Counted from the stretch's first letter, positions 53,213-61,442 are shown. The stretch is DNA of 64,000 nt from Dryocola sp036489025 (GCA_036489025.1 DASXGN010000038.1:248001-312000), one strand, 5' to 3'. Made by a program: numbers and translations. The notes: a model not told the origin generated them from the sequence alone.

Positions 53213-53956
53213 ATGGACGAGATAAAACCCCAACACATTGAAAATGAAACTAATAATAAGCAATGTGATCATGGTATAAAAAACATTGCAAGATGGAATA
53301 AATCTTTAGTAGTCGCAGTAATAGTACTATTAGTATTTTCAGCATTGACTTTTTTACGTGTTTTCACTTTCAATATAACCAGCGTGGCTTTAAATACTTA
53401 TTCCAATGTTATTATTGCAATAAGTAATATATTAATGGCAAGTGCTGCGATTTATGCAGCATTTAATGCAAAAAACTGGCTATCACCTAAAATCCAGAAT
53501 GAAGGCTTTACACAAGCAAGCCAATGTATGCTAGAACTTACCAAAATAAGAATTGCTCAACAGCACCTGTTAGCTAACTACGTTCTCAATCTGGAAGCGA
53601 ACTTCTAGGGTAGTGATCGTACACCGTCGAAACATTATGAAACCGATTACTATCAACACGTACAAAAATTCCAAGACTTAGCAACGCTGGTTATTAGTTT
53701 CAGTGCTCGTATGCATAGTCTCACGATATGGAAAATTACTATAATTGAAGAAAAGCGATTCGGTAATTTAGTTGCGTCCTTAATCGAATTACAGAAAGTA
53801 CATCGTTCTTTAATTAATACGTGGAAAGATGAGGCCGAACTTATTAGTAGAAACAGAAAGTGGAATAATGAAAAGATAGCAGTTCTTGCAATTCATGAAT
53901 CAGTCAAAAATAATATAAATGAGTTATCAATTGATTTTTATAGTTTATTTAAATAA
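53213..53956 (+). CDS. Membrane protein with in-frame TAG, paralogue of 55878 gene
   Basis: MDEIKPQHIENETNNKQCDH opens a frame with two membrane segments (SLVVAVIVLLVFSALTFLRV and IIAISNILMASAAIYAAFNA). A TAG at 53606-53608 (codon 132) interrupts it; the same frame continues 115 codons (GSDRTPSKHYETDYYQHVQK) to TAA. The shared block ASYAAINAKNWLS / AIYAAFNAKNWLS and collinear flanking sequence align with the 237-residue protein at 55878, with the TAG inside the alignment rather than at an end. So the full 247-residue product is the ancestral form. Read through or mutated; function unknown. Confidence 0.6.
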
Positions 53957-53987
53957 TTATTGTGCTTCGAACGTTGACGTTCTTTAG

Positions 53988-54004
53988 AGGGGCATTCCGC
54001 CCCT
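53988..54004. terminator. Hairpin after the 53213 gene
   Basis: AGGGGC-ATTCC-GCCCCT, nearly the stem found at 30391-30412. No long T run. The remaining 53957-54162 gap shows nothing else. Confidence 0.55.
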
Positions 54005-54162
54005 TATCAACTAATCTATTGCTTGATTGTTCCATGCATCATTACTTGAGGGATACAGTGTCTGCGTTTTGAATATACCCTCTATGTGCAGTCTGGTGGA
54101 ATGGTTTATTTTACTAATAAAAAACCAACTTATTATGATAAGACAAGTGCGGTATGCTTAAA

Positions 54163-54840
54163 CTATGGTTGCACTGTAATTTTCATCGTCAATATAGTTG
54201 CTATTGTTGCTAATAAAGTGACAAACAAAGTCAAAGCTGGAATATAAAGTGCTGTAAGTCTTTTGAATTTATTTTCTTTATCATTATACTGTATAAAGTA
54301 TGTCTTTACTCTTAACAGCTTAATTCTTAACATATCCTTTATTGAAGATTTATGTAACACACCTGTTACTCGATGATAACGAAGTAGATCTCTCACACCG
54401 TTCTCAATAATAGTCGGAGTTATATTCTTCGCATTATAAGTATGAAAAATAATTAATGAGTCATGTTCTGCCATTGAATCTTCCGATGAAGATGGGAATA
54501 GCATCATATGCACAGCCCCTGTGGCACTATAGGTTATTGATAAAGAAGCACCTTTTTGCCTATGATGATTAAATCTAATGCTTTCTTTTGTAATTTGCTG
54601 CCGCATGTTTCCCGTCATACGATCTGAGACCTGCAAAGTTATACAATCAAATCCATATCCATCGGGTTCATCTGCCATATCAATGACGTTAAGATTAATA
54701 TTTTTTTCAGAAAGCTGTGTTAATAATAAAACCAATTGTTCTTTAAATTTTGGTTTGAATGTAAACCAGTTAACGTAGGAAATTAACCTTCTAAGTTCAT
54801 CCCGCTCAAATTCTAAACTAAACTCTTGCTGCCACCCCAT
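54163..54840 (-). CDS. Hypothetical protein with C-terminal membrane anchor
   Basis: 225 residues from MGWQQEFSLEFERDELRRLI (AGGGGG site). The body is soluble-looking (LTQLSEKNINLNVIDMADEP, DLLRYHRVTGVLHKSSIKDM), and residues ~200-222 (ALTLFVTLLATIATILTMKI) form one C-terminal membrane segment, so the domain probably faces the cytoplasm. Ends with TAG; reading through would add only nine residues, so this TAG is likely a true stop. No family recognised. Confidence 0.5.
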   Translation of the reverse strand: MGWQQEFSLEFERDELRRLISYVNWFTFKPKFKEQLVLLLTQLSEKNINLNVIDMADEPDGYGFDCITLQVSDRMTGNMRQQITKESIRFNHHRQKGASLSITYSATGAVHMMLFPSSSEDSMAEHDSLIIFHTYNAKNITPTIIENGVRDLLRYHRVTGVLHKSSIKDMLRIKLLRVKTYFIQYNDKENKFKRLTALYIPALTLFVTLLATIATILTMKITVQP

Positions 54841-54911
54841 CACGCCCCCTAATAATAAAAGCCACCTTTCGGCGGGATCAATTCGACGTTACTCAATTAT
54901 GATAAATCCAT

Positions 54912-55640
54912 TTACTCGCTCCAGAATGTCATTTTCTTTTTCAAGTCTGCAATTGGAAGTACTTTGCTTCCACGATGTACCATTGCATGGCAGTTTGGAC
55001 ATAATGGGATCATATCTGTTACGGGGTTGACCACATAGTTTTCCCCAATCGTATGAAGCGGCTTGATGTGATGTACATGAATGAACCCACGACCATGTGT
55101 ACCATAGACCTTCTCAAAATCGAAGCCACAGCATTTACAGGTAGTACCGTGATGCTGGATGCAGGCTTGTCTGGCCTTTGGATCGCGTTCGTAGTAGTTC
55201 ACTGTTACTTGAGTCTTTGCACCTTCAACAAAACTCTCTCCTGAAGGAATTTCATCAGGGAATGGATTAGGTAAGAAGTCTGCATACCAAACAACGCCTT
55301 CTTTACGAAGGAATCGCTTGTTTAATTTACGCTCAAAATCCTTGATTACTGCAATTTCAGGATTATCCGGGTGTTCAGAGAAAACCATATTGAAGGTGTA
55401 AAGTTCGTAGCCTTCATGGACTAACCTGATGTGTTCCAGTGCCTGGGTGTATCCCGGTTGTTTTTTGTTGTTTGAGTTGTATTCCCATTTCTCCCGGAGT
55501 ATTACAGATCGCTCTTGTTCACTCTCAACATCCCATGACCCAAAGATGACCATCTTCTTTTCATGGTTAACAAATGACCAACTCCACGTCCAGTTACTGC
55601 AAGTAGCTCCGTGCGACTGGATGAATTGCTTTCTGTTCAT
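54912..55640 (-). CDS. HNH endonuclease, McrA-like architecture
   Basis: 242 residues with a C-terminal HNH domain: TTCKCCGFDFEKVYG, GFIHVHHIKPLHTIG and DMIPLCPNCHAMVHRG give the zinc cysteines (C-x2-C twice), the catalytic histidine pair and the final histidine. The N-terminal ~130 residues (SWSFVNHEKKMVIFGSWDVE, YTFNMVFSEHPDNPEIAVIK) may be a recognition domain, as in modification-dependent HNH restriction enzymes. AGGAG precedes the ATG. Defence against modified phage DNA is plausible; homing or packaging-related roles cannot be excluded. Confidence 0.7.
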   Translation of the reverse strand: MNRKQFIQSHGATCSNWTWSWSFVNHEKKMVIFGSWDVESEQERSVILREKWEYNSNNKKQPGYTQALEHIRLVHEGYELYTFNMVFSEHPDNPEIAVIKDFERKLNKRFLRKEGVVWYADFLPNPFPDEIPSGESFVEGAKTQVTVNYYERDPKARQACIQHHGTTCKCCGFDFEKVYGTHGRGFIHVHHIKPLHTIGENYVVNPVTDMIPLCPNCHAMVHRGSKVLPIADLKKKMTFWSE

Positions 55641-55877
55641 ATCGGCTCCTGCTGAAGTACTTCTTCGGTGCTTATAATCCCACTATATTAACCAGTTCAA
55701 AGCAACCTGCCCCGTTTTTTTCAAAGAAATCGTGATCTCAGCCAGTACTGATCCTACCCACCTAACTACGTTGCAACTGCCACTTAAGTTAAATTATCAC
55801 TCTCCGATGATCATTTACGAAACATAACTGCAAATGGTAAAATTTTTCATCCATGAACCAGGCTACGGGTTAAGAAT

Positions 55878-56591
55878 GTGAGAGTTGAAGGATGGAAAAA
55901 ATTGTTAGTTGCTACCGTCATAGTACTTTTATGGGTAGCGATATTAGCATTAATTAAAGTACTATTTTCTGGTTCTAATAGTTTTGAATGGGGTAGTGTC
56001 TCTGATTGGATATCCACAGGTTGTAACGCTATAATGGCTGGAGCTGCATCATATGCGGCTATTAATGCAAAAAATTGGTTATCAGAAAAAACACGAACAT
56101 TAGGTTTGGAAAAAGCCGAATTTATACTTAATGAAATCGATACTTTTTCTTCCGCCCATAACTCTTATATAGATCGTTTGGCTGAAGCTGAAATCTACTA
56201 TCGGTCTAATATTTTTGAAAACCAAGTAGACAGGAATATAGTAATAAATTCACTCGATGAATTACGAGTATTAATTGAAAACAACAAACTGAGATTGCAG
56301 GATACGCATTCCAAGTTTTCATCATTAAAACGTTGGGATGTCACAATTTTAAAGGAAGAGGAAATTTATCAGCTACTTGATGTTTATCAAAGAACAATTA
56401 TTTCTTTATCGAATGCGACTTTTAATCTAAGAAATGCATTATCGGATTTCATTAATGATGAAAGATTTTTTGAACTCTTTGGTCATCATTTCAAAGAATA
56501 TTATGCAGAGGCTCTTTCGTCTTATCATCAGGGAACATGTATCCATGATAAAATTAGGACATATAAATTTCGAGAACTTTTTGATGTATAG
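55878..56591 (+). CDS. Membrane protein with coiled-coil region
   Basis: 237 residues from a GTG (MRVEGWKKLLVATVIVLLWV). Two membrane segments (LLVATVIVLLWVAILALIKV and GCNAIMAGAASYAAINA) precede a long helical domain (NSLDELRVLIENNKLRLQDT, IYQLLDVYQRTIISLSNATF). Paralogue of the gene at 53213, sharing AAxNAKNWLS. Ends with TAG; a second in-frame TAG three codons later suggests this one is a genuine stop. The 237-bp gap upstream holds only A+T-rich promoter-like DNA. Confidence 0.55.
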   Translation: MRVEGWKKLLVATVIVLLWVAILALIKVLFSGSNSFEWGSVSDWISTGCNAIMAGAASYAAINAKNWLSEKTRTLGLEKAEFILNEIDTFSSAHNSYIDRLAEAEIYYRSNIFENQVDRNIVINSLDELRVLIENNKLRLQDTHSKFSSLKRWDVTILKEEEIYQLLDVYQRTIISLSNATFNLRNALSDFINDERFFELFGHHFKEYYAEALSSYHQGTCIHDKIRTYKFRELFDV

Positions 56592-57380
56592 TTTTCGTAG
56601 TACATAGGAATTATGTCGATTCCGCATGTGGTAACAGTTGCTGATAAAAAACGGCCTTCTCATCTGAGTCTTTCATTAAGCACCGTTAAATTAGTTATAC
56701 TGTCATGACTCACTTAAGCAATAACCTCAGTTAGCCGGAGGGTGTGCGTACGGTGGCGGGACTGGCGGGTTACTCACTAATACCTTGATGATAGTACTGA
56801 TTTAGTAGTTTACTACAGTAAGGGCTTTTACAGCCCGCTCCCCCTGCCCTTTGAGCGAAGCGGTACAGCGAAATACTTTAGGCACGTAGTGCCGACCCGT
56901 TACCTTTGTGTACTCAACAATAAAAAAAAGAAATTGAATGATATTTGTATGTACTCACCAGTATCAGGTACTTTCAAGAAGAAGTCATTAACTACTCAAA
57001 CGAGTACATACAAATATCATTCAAAGCCGAACGCGTTAGCGTTTGTGCTTCTTTATGTTTATGTCTTTTAAGTCAGTACTAATTTCTATCGAGCAAAGCG
57101 AGAATAAACACCTTCCGTCTTTTCGAGTACTCGCGAGAAAAACGGAACGTTTACGATCTAATAGTTAGTTTCTTAAGAGACTGAGTATCAGTAAGACATC
57201 AGGAGATCCAATTAATATTAATATAGGGGGTACTAATTCGGGAAAGTACTGAAAACAAGCAAAAAGCGGCCTAAAAACATGTCAAATAGCCATTATTTTG
57301 CGTTTTGCATAATAATTTGACCGGATTTAACCTGAATTAGTACGATGGAACCCTAATTAGCACCCCACTATCGTACTAAT
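56592..57380. ncRNA. 790-bp structured non-coding region (ncRNA or origin candidate)
   Basis: Lies between two convergent genes, where no promoter region is expected. It contains many hairpins: GGGC-TTTTACA-GCCC (about 56821), GGCAC-GTA-GTGCC (56881-56893), a 23-bp perfect inverted repeat (56934-56956 with 57002-57024), AACGC-GTTA-GCGTT (just after 57024), a long imperfect hairpin around TTCCGT...ACGGAA (about 57113-57148), and AATTAGTACGAT with ATCGTACTAATT (57335-57346 with 57370-57381). Four copies of GTACTAATTY occur in its last 310 bp. No convincing ORF. Confidence 0.45.
56934..57024. repeat. 23-bp perfect inverted repeat
   Basis: Arms 56934-56956 and 57002-57024 (each begins or ends with GAATGATATTTGTATG and contains GTAC) are exactly complementary, with a 45-nt loop. 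Could be a stable RNA hairpin or a site for a dimeric protein. Confidence 0.85.
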
Positions 57381-57382
57381 TT
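57076..57382. repeat. Four copies of GTACTAATTY
   Basis: GTACTAATTT at 57076-57085, GTACTAATTC at 57230-57239, its complement at 57334-57343, and GTACTAATTT at 57373-57382. Iteron-like, close to the gene of an unassigned basic protein. Confidence 0.7.
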
Positions 57383-57890
57383 AGGAGGGGTAAATTTTTT
57401 TGATGAAATCTGAGAGTTGTTCTTTAGTTGGGTTACTTTCAAGAAGGCGAGTCAGATTATATAACTCTTCACCAGTAAGGTACTCACCACCTCGAGGGTG
57501 ATCTGTTCTAACTGGTGTACCATTTACGTGCATCGCCCACAACTCTTGTGATACACCTGTCAGTACTATCTTGTAATCGTTCACTCTCGATTTAGAATAA
57601 TCATCACCTTCAAAAAGTTCACTTGTATCAAGTATTGCTTTTGTTTTGGATACGCTTATGTCACCCATCATTGTTAGTAGTATAAGTATATTCTTTTTCA
57701 CCATACCTTTCTTAGAACCTTTTGATTTTTTCATAGTATCTATATGCTGCTTGATAACGTTCTGTGCAGCACTGGTTAACTGATTTAGATTTCTAACTCC
57801 TGCTAAGTGACCACGTAGATCATTATTCTGATGTATCGTTTCTTTTCTTCCACGTTTCATTAGTTCATGTGGTTCTTTCTTTTTTGTCAT
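57381..57890 (-). CDS. Hypothetical basic protein, possible DNA binding
   Basis: 169 residues starting MTKKKEPHELMKRGRKETIH, with AGGAG eight bases upstream (an open extension to 57947 lacks a ribosome site). The N-terminal 60 residues are lysine/arginine-rich; the middle (GMVKKNILILLTMMGDISVS KTKAILDTSELFE) has a helix-turn-helix-like pattern; the C-terminus is helical (LESNPTKEQLSDFIKKIYPS). No family recognised. Its 3' end abuts the repeat-rich non-coding block, so a replication or regulatory role is conceivable but unproven. Confidence 0.45.
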   Translation of the reverse strand: MTKKKEPHELMKRGRKETIHQNNDLRGHLAGVRNLNQLTSAAQNVIKQHIDTMKKSKGSKKGMVKKNILILLTMMGDISVSKTKAILDTSELFEGDDYSKSRVNDYKIVLTGVSQELWAMHVNGTPVRTDHPRGGEYLTGEELYNLTRLLESNPTKEQLSDFIKKIYPS

Positions 57891-57923
57891 AATAAATACT
57901 CCTGTATAAATGTTAATTAGTAG

Positions 57924-57957
57924 ATAGCCTGTGGTGATTCCACCCACTACAGGCTAT
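57924..57957. terminator. Hairpin between HNH and basic-protein genes
   Basis: ATAGCCTGT-G...C-ACAGGCTAT with TTTGTATTTT on the plus side. Confidence 0.55.
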
Positions 57958-57964
57958 TTGTATT

Positions 57965-58444
57965 TTATTGCCCTGCTAATTTTATAATTCTTGTATAAGC
58001 TTGACGTGAGACCGAACGACTCCAAAGATTATTGAAATAGTTTGTTATTTCAATCAATGAGTACTTGCCAGTCTTGTAAGTCTCTATAATTTCTTGTTTC
58101 TCTTTCTCCGTGAATCTAACGATAGCTCTACGAGCTTTTGCCTTTGCCATGTTTTCTTTTTGAGTAATCCACTGTAGGTTATTTACATCATTGTTTAGAG
58201 GATTCCCATCTATATGATCTACTACTAGCTTTAACAGTTGATTTCGTGGTATAAAGGTTTCTGCTACAAGACGATGTACTTCAATTACTTTAGTACCATA
58301 CCCTTTTACGGATAGTGTAACTTTATAGTAACCATTAGATTTACTTAAAGAATTTGTTAGTAACCTTTGAGTCTTTGTATTAAATACATCACCATCAGTA
58401 CTTACGATGTAATTTCCATATTGCGTCTTTTCCCATTTTTTCAT
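57965..58444 (-). CDS. NUMOD4-HNH homing endonuclease
   Basis: 159 residues. N-terminal NUMOD4-type motif (MKKWEKTQYGNYIVSTDGDV, NTKTQRLLTNSLSKSNGYYK) and an HNH core (VHRLVAETFIP, VVDHIDGNPLNNDVNNLQWI) typical of phage homing endonucleases, followed by a C-terminal helix-turn-helix-like tail (KYSLIEITNYFNNLWSRSVS). AAAGGA lies 8 bp before the ATG. It stands alone between two small genes, and may act in trans on the intron in J or be independently mobile. Confidence 0.85.
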   Translation of the reverse strand: MKKWEKTQYGNYIVSTDGDVFNTKTQRLLTNSLSKSNGYYKVTLSVKGYGTKVIEVHRLVAETFIPRNQLLKLVVDHIDGNPLNNDVNNLQWITQKENMAKAKARRAIVRFTEKEKQEIIETYKTGKYSLIEITNYFNNLWSRSVSRQAYTRIIKLAGQ

Positions 58445-58516
58445 ATTAACATCCTTTTAAAATAAACGCGTCAAATCCGTTGATCGCGTCACTCACATCT
58501 TACAGGCCTGTGAGCA

Positions 58517-58684
58517 TTAGCCTTTTTTCAAAATAATGAATTGATTAAGTAAGAACTGAAAACCGCTTGCCAGTGTTTCACGCTCGCACACTCCACTCTT
58601 AGATAGTTCCTGTAACGCCTGAACTTGAGCATCAGTTAATCGCACAGTCACACAATTATTTTTTACATCCTTTTTGTTTTTCAT
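58517..58684 (-). CDS. Small ribbon-helix-helix-like protein
   Basis: 55 residues: MKNKKDVKNNCVTVRLTDAQ, VQALQELSKSGVCERETLAS, then GFQFLLNQFIILKKG. The VTVRLTDAQVQALQEL opening with a short beta strand then two helices is the CopG/Arc pattern. An AAGGAAAA site precedes the ATG. It is the best candidate for a phage transcriptional repressor here, but other roles (plasmid-type copy control, antitoxin) are equally possible. Confidence 0.6.
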   Translation of the reverse strand: MKNKKDVKNNCVTVRLTDAQVQALQELSKSGVCERETLASGFQFLLNQFIILKKG

Positions 58685-58897
58685 TTAATTTTCCTTATTT
58701 AATGATTTCGATTTCGTAGTAAATGCCAAGCAAAAGGAACCCTACGAAGTAGGGTGTCTTTTCAATGGAGGGATAGATATGTCACAATCTATATAGTATT
58801 TATGAATTTCCTTCAAAACACGAGATATATGTTGAAGACATTGTAGTATTGAATTTAAATCATCTATCGGATACTTAAAATCCATTCATTTTGACTT
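58685..58897. other. Intergenic region with terminator hairpin
   Basis: CCCTAC-GAA-GTAGGG followed by TGTCTTTT (58740-58762) is a terminator reading rightward. A strong GGAGGGA site then precedes ATGTCACAATCTATATAG, which would encode only five residues. Otherwise A+T rich with no gene. Confidence 0.5.
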
Positions 58898-59167
58898 TCA
58901 CATCTGGTAATCAAATATGTTATTCATAGTAAATTTCACTTCATCACCAAGTTTTAGATCATTACAAACAAGATTGTTAGCTACTGTACCCGTAAAGCGT
59001 TTACCTTCTACACTGGTAATTTCCACCCAGAAACGCTCATTGTTAGAGCAAACCTTTACATAATGTCCCGGCGTTAATAATGAAAGTTCATCGTAGCTGT
59101 AGACAAAAAATGACTCTGGGTGAAGGCGAGCCATTCGCTGAGCATTCATGAAATGTGATTTATTCAT
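58898..59167 (-). CDS. DUF2314-like small protein
   Basis: 89 residues. PGHYVKVCSNNERFWVEITS, VEGKRFTGTVANNLVC and LKLGDEVKFTMNNIFDYQM follow the pattern of DUF2314 proteins (F-W-V ... G-x-V-x-N ... G-D-x-V-x-F-x-x-x-x-I), a small beta-barrel of unknown function. GGAG lies seven bases before the ATG. The upstream gap (59168-59360) contains a 15-bp palindrome that may regulate it. Confidence 0.6.
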   Translation of the reverse strand: MNKSHFMNAQRMARLHPESFFVYSYDELSLLTPGHYVKVCSNNERFWVEITSVEGKRFTGTVANNLVCNDLKLGDEVKFTMNNIFDYQM

Positions 59168-59242
59168 TTAGTTTCTCCTAATTATTTGTATTGGGTCAAT
59201 CCCATTTGAAATAGATTTCTATCTCACCAGCTAATATAGGAT

Positions 59243-59257
59243 ACGATTTCAAATCGT
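59243..59257. promoter_or_regulatory. 15-bp palindrome, operator candidate
   Basis: ACGATTT-C-AAATCGT, a perfect palindrome around a central C, lies 77-90 bp upstream of the DUF2314-like gene and just before a TATATT-like -10 on the minus strand. Its binding protein is unknown. Confidence 0.4.
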
Positions 59258-59360
59258 TTCACGAATTTTTAAATTCTTATTTTTGATAGATTGATAAAAC
59301 CTGAAGTACTTCGAATGTATGGCAGGAAATTTGGTACTTAGCACATATAATATACCATGT

Positions 59361-59540
59361 TTATTTTTCCCGTTTCAGGTAGTTCATTACCCATCGTCTT
59401 ACAGTTGGGATCTTTAACGGTAATGTAATGATACATAGCACCATAAAGAACATTGAACAGACTATGTACATAGGAAATATAACTAAAATGTAAAGAATAG
59501 CTGCAAGTACTTCTAAAGTAATTTTAACTAATAAATTCAT
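59361..59540 (-). CDS. Small membrane protein
   Basis: 59 residues from MNLLVKITLEVLAAILYILV (AGAGGG five bases upstream). Two hydrophobic segments (AAILYILVIFPMYIVCSMFF, MVLCIITLPL) and a basic C-terminus (VRRWVMNYLKREK). Sits between the DUF2314-like gene and the integrase. Function unknown. Confidence 0.55.
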   Translation of the reverse strand: MNLLVKITLEVLAAILYILVIFPMYIVCSMFFMVLCIITLPLKIPTVRRWVMNYLKREK

Positions 59541-59663
59541 ACACCCTCTCAAGTACGTTATTTATATTATTTAGCACTGAGAGGGGAAAAAGCTTTAAAT
59601 TATTTCAGGAAAAAACCTGTAGTCGCTATCGAGGTTGTATATTCAATTAGCACATTCGAAATA

Positions 59664-61442
59664 TCACAGATCGATCATATTCAATTCTGCTGTCTGCCTT
59701 AATACCTCACTGAATTGAGCACTCATCCAATCCGATAAATTTTGGTCTAAGTTATATAACTCAACATAGCTTTTGAGAATAGCATAGTCTTCAATCTTCA
59801 CAGCTTCAGGGATATCAAGAGTAATCAATTCTTTGGCAACTTCTATAGTAAATGATGAAGTACTGTATAGTACCGCATTGTCTGTTTTCTTTATGTAAAC
59901 CGCTATTACTTTTGACAAATCCTTACTACAGAACAAAACATGTTTCTGTTCAGTACCAATATAGTTAATTTCAAAGGCATACATTGTGTCAAGCAAATCA
60001 TATCGGGCACATGTGATTGTGCTTATCGTTTTAGTTAAGAGAGTATATACATTTTGTCTTAAATCTATATTCTCTTGATTTTGAATTTCATTAATATCAG
60101 CGACAATAGATACATCCGGTATCTCTACATAACCTTCAACATTTGCTATTTTTTCTTCTAAAACTCGCAGTTCACTTCTTTTGTTAGTAATTACCCGAGA
60201 CAGATGCACAACAAGATCATCATCTGCTTTCTCCAATTCTTTTTGTGCCTCCTCAATTTTTGAAATCAAAATCGAAGATTCTATCTTCAATTCATTGAGA
60301 ATCCGTAAATCAGGTGTGCTTTCACTTTTCAACTTAGTCCAGTCAACATTACGTATGTGCTCAAGAAGCAATCTTTCTGCCTCTTTATATCTAATTAATT
60401 TTGCCTCAGTGCATTTTATTGTTTTACTTCTTTCAGCAATACAACGTAGATACAACTGACTGGAAGTCATGGTTTGAACAATCATACCATTACCACAGTA
60501 TTTACACTTAGCCACCCCATTAAACAATGAACGCATCATACTTCCAGATTTTTTACGTTGCCGAGTTTTATTGTTTAATAATGTCTGTGCCTGCTCAAAT
60601 AAAATGGGATCAATTACTATAGGATAATGACGTTCCTTACCAAGAAAACCGACTAAACGTTTGTTCCTTAGCAAATGATAAAATTTATTAGTACTCCAAC
60701 CATTCTTATTGATAAAGCGTTTATTCTCATTCATTTTGTTAATAATTGCAGTCGCTCCATGACCTTCTACAAATGCTCTGAAAACTTCATTAAGTATTTC
60801 AACTTTTTCTTCAATGACAATGTAAGTTTGCCTGTCATCACTTAGTGCCAGCCATTCTGGAGTGTTGTTATTGATTGCAATACCATCTTCTAAAGATTTA
60901 CGTTTACGATTAGCCCATGACCTCTTACTAATTTTACTTTTTCTTTCCGACTCCGCATATGCTCTTTCGATTGACACGGTTAACTTGTTTAGAGACTTTT
61001 TTACTTTTCGGCTAAAAATTTCATTAGTGTCAACTTCTAAAATATCAATGCCATTCAGGATAAGGTTATTGAACTCTTGGATAGCCAAGTACTCTTCCAT
61101 CCTTGTGAACCTGTCTACGTTCTCAATGATAAGTAAACCGCTGGAAATTTCACCATCCAGTATTTTTTGTCGGTACTGTCCTAACTGGCCTTTTGTGAAG
61201 TTGAATCCGTGGTAAGCAGACTTTCCGGCGTCCTCAAGAATCTCGTAATTTTCCCTGTCTATTTCATAACCAAGTTCATCAGGTACTTTGAAATCCTCAA
61301 GGAACGCTTTTACAGCATCTTGCTGCCTTCGCAATCCGTAACCGTCAATCTGAATGAGTGATGAAACGCGGCAGTAGATGGTGACTTTTACAAGGGGTTT
61401 GACGCTCGTAGAATCGCCGTCTATAGATTGAATCATGTCCAT
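59664..61442 (-). CDS. Large serine recombinase (phage integrase)
   Basis: 592 residues. The N-terminal resolvase domain has VKVTIYCRVSSLIQIDG with the catalytic serine at about residue 27 and VDRFTRMEEYLAIQEFNNLI; the recombinase domain follows (NEVFRAFVEGHGATAIINKM, WSTNKFYHLLRNKRLVGFLG); then a zinc ribbon (CKYCGNGMIVQTMTSSQLYL ... C) and a coiled coil (about 385-445, ISKIEEAQKELEKADDDLVV). It cuts and joins attP and attB without a high-energy cofactor. Start ATG at 61442 or 61436; its gene begins about 55 bp from attR, the normal serine-integrase position. A promoter for msyB lies inside its first codons on the other strand. Confidence 0.95.
   Translation of the reverse strand: MDMIQSIDGDSTSVKPLVKVTIYCRVSSLIQIDGYGLRRQQDAVKAFLEDFKVPDELGYEIDRENYEILEDAGKSAYHGFNFTKGQLGQYRQKILDGEISSGLLIIENVDRFTRMEEYLAIQEFNNLILNGIDILEVDTNEIFSRKVKKSLNKLTVSIERAYAESERKSKISKRSWANRKRKSLEDGIAINNNTPEWLALSDDRQTYIVIEEKVEILNEVFRAFVEGHGATAIINKMNENKRFINKNGWSTNKFYHLLRNKRLVGFLGKERHYPIVIDPILFEQAQTLLNNKTRQRKKSGSMMRSLFNGVAKCKYCGNGMIVQTMTSSQLYLRCIAERSKTIKCTEAKLIRYKEAERLLLEHIRNVDWTKLKSESTPDLRILNELKIESSILISKIEEAQKELEKADDDLVVHLSRVITNKRSELRVLEEKIANVEGYVEIPDVSIVADINEIQNQENIDLRQNVYTLLTKTISTITCARYDLLDTMYAFEINYIGTEQKHVLFCSKDLSKVIAVYIKKTDNAVLYSTSSFTIEVAKELITLDIPEAVKIEDYAILKSYVELYNLDQNLSDWMSAQFSEVLRQTAELNMIDL
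61399..61427 (+). promoter_or_regulatory. Phage-borne sigma-70 promoter reading into msyB
   Basis: TTGACG, exactly 17 bp, TATAGA: a near-consensus promoter on the plus strand inside the 5' coding end of the integrase. Transcription would start near 61434 and enter the msyB frame. Confidence 0.65.

Noticed and set aside
54163..56600. TAG ends of the genes at 54163 and 55878 as further readthrough sites
   Set aside because: The first would gain only nine residues, and the second meets another TAG three codons later, so both look like ordinary stops.
56592..57380. Search for a suppressor tRNA (CTA anticodon) that could read the in-frame TAG codons
   Set aside because: No cloverleaf with a T-arm GTTCGAAT-type segment was found here or in other prophage gaps by eye; a host suppressor cannot be judged from this window.
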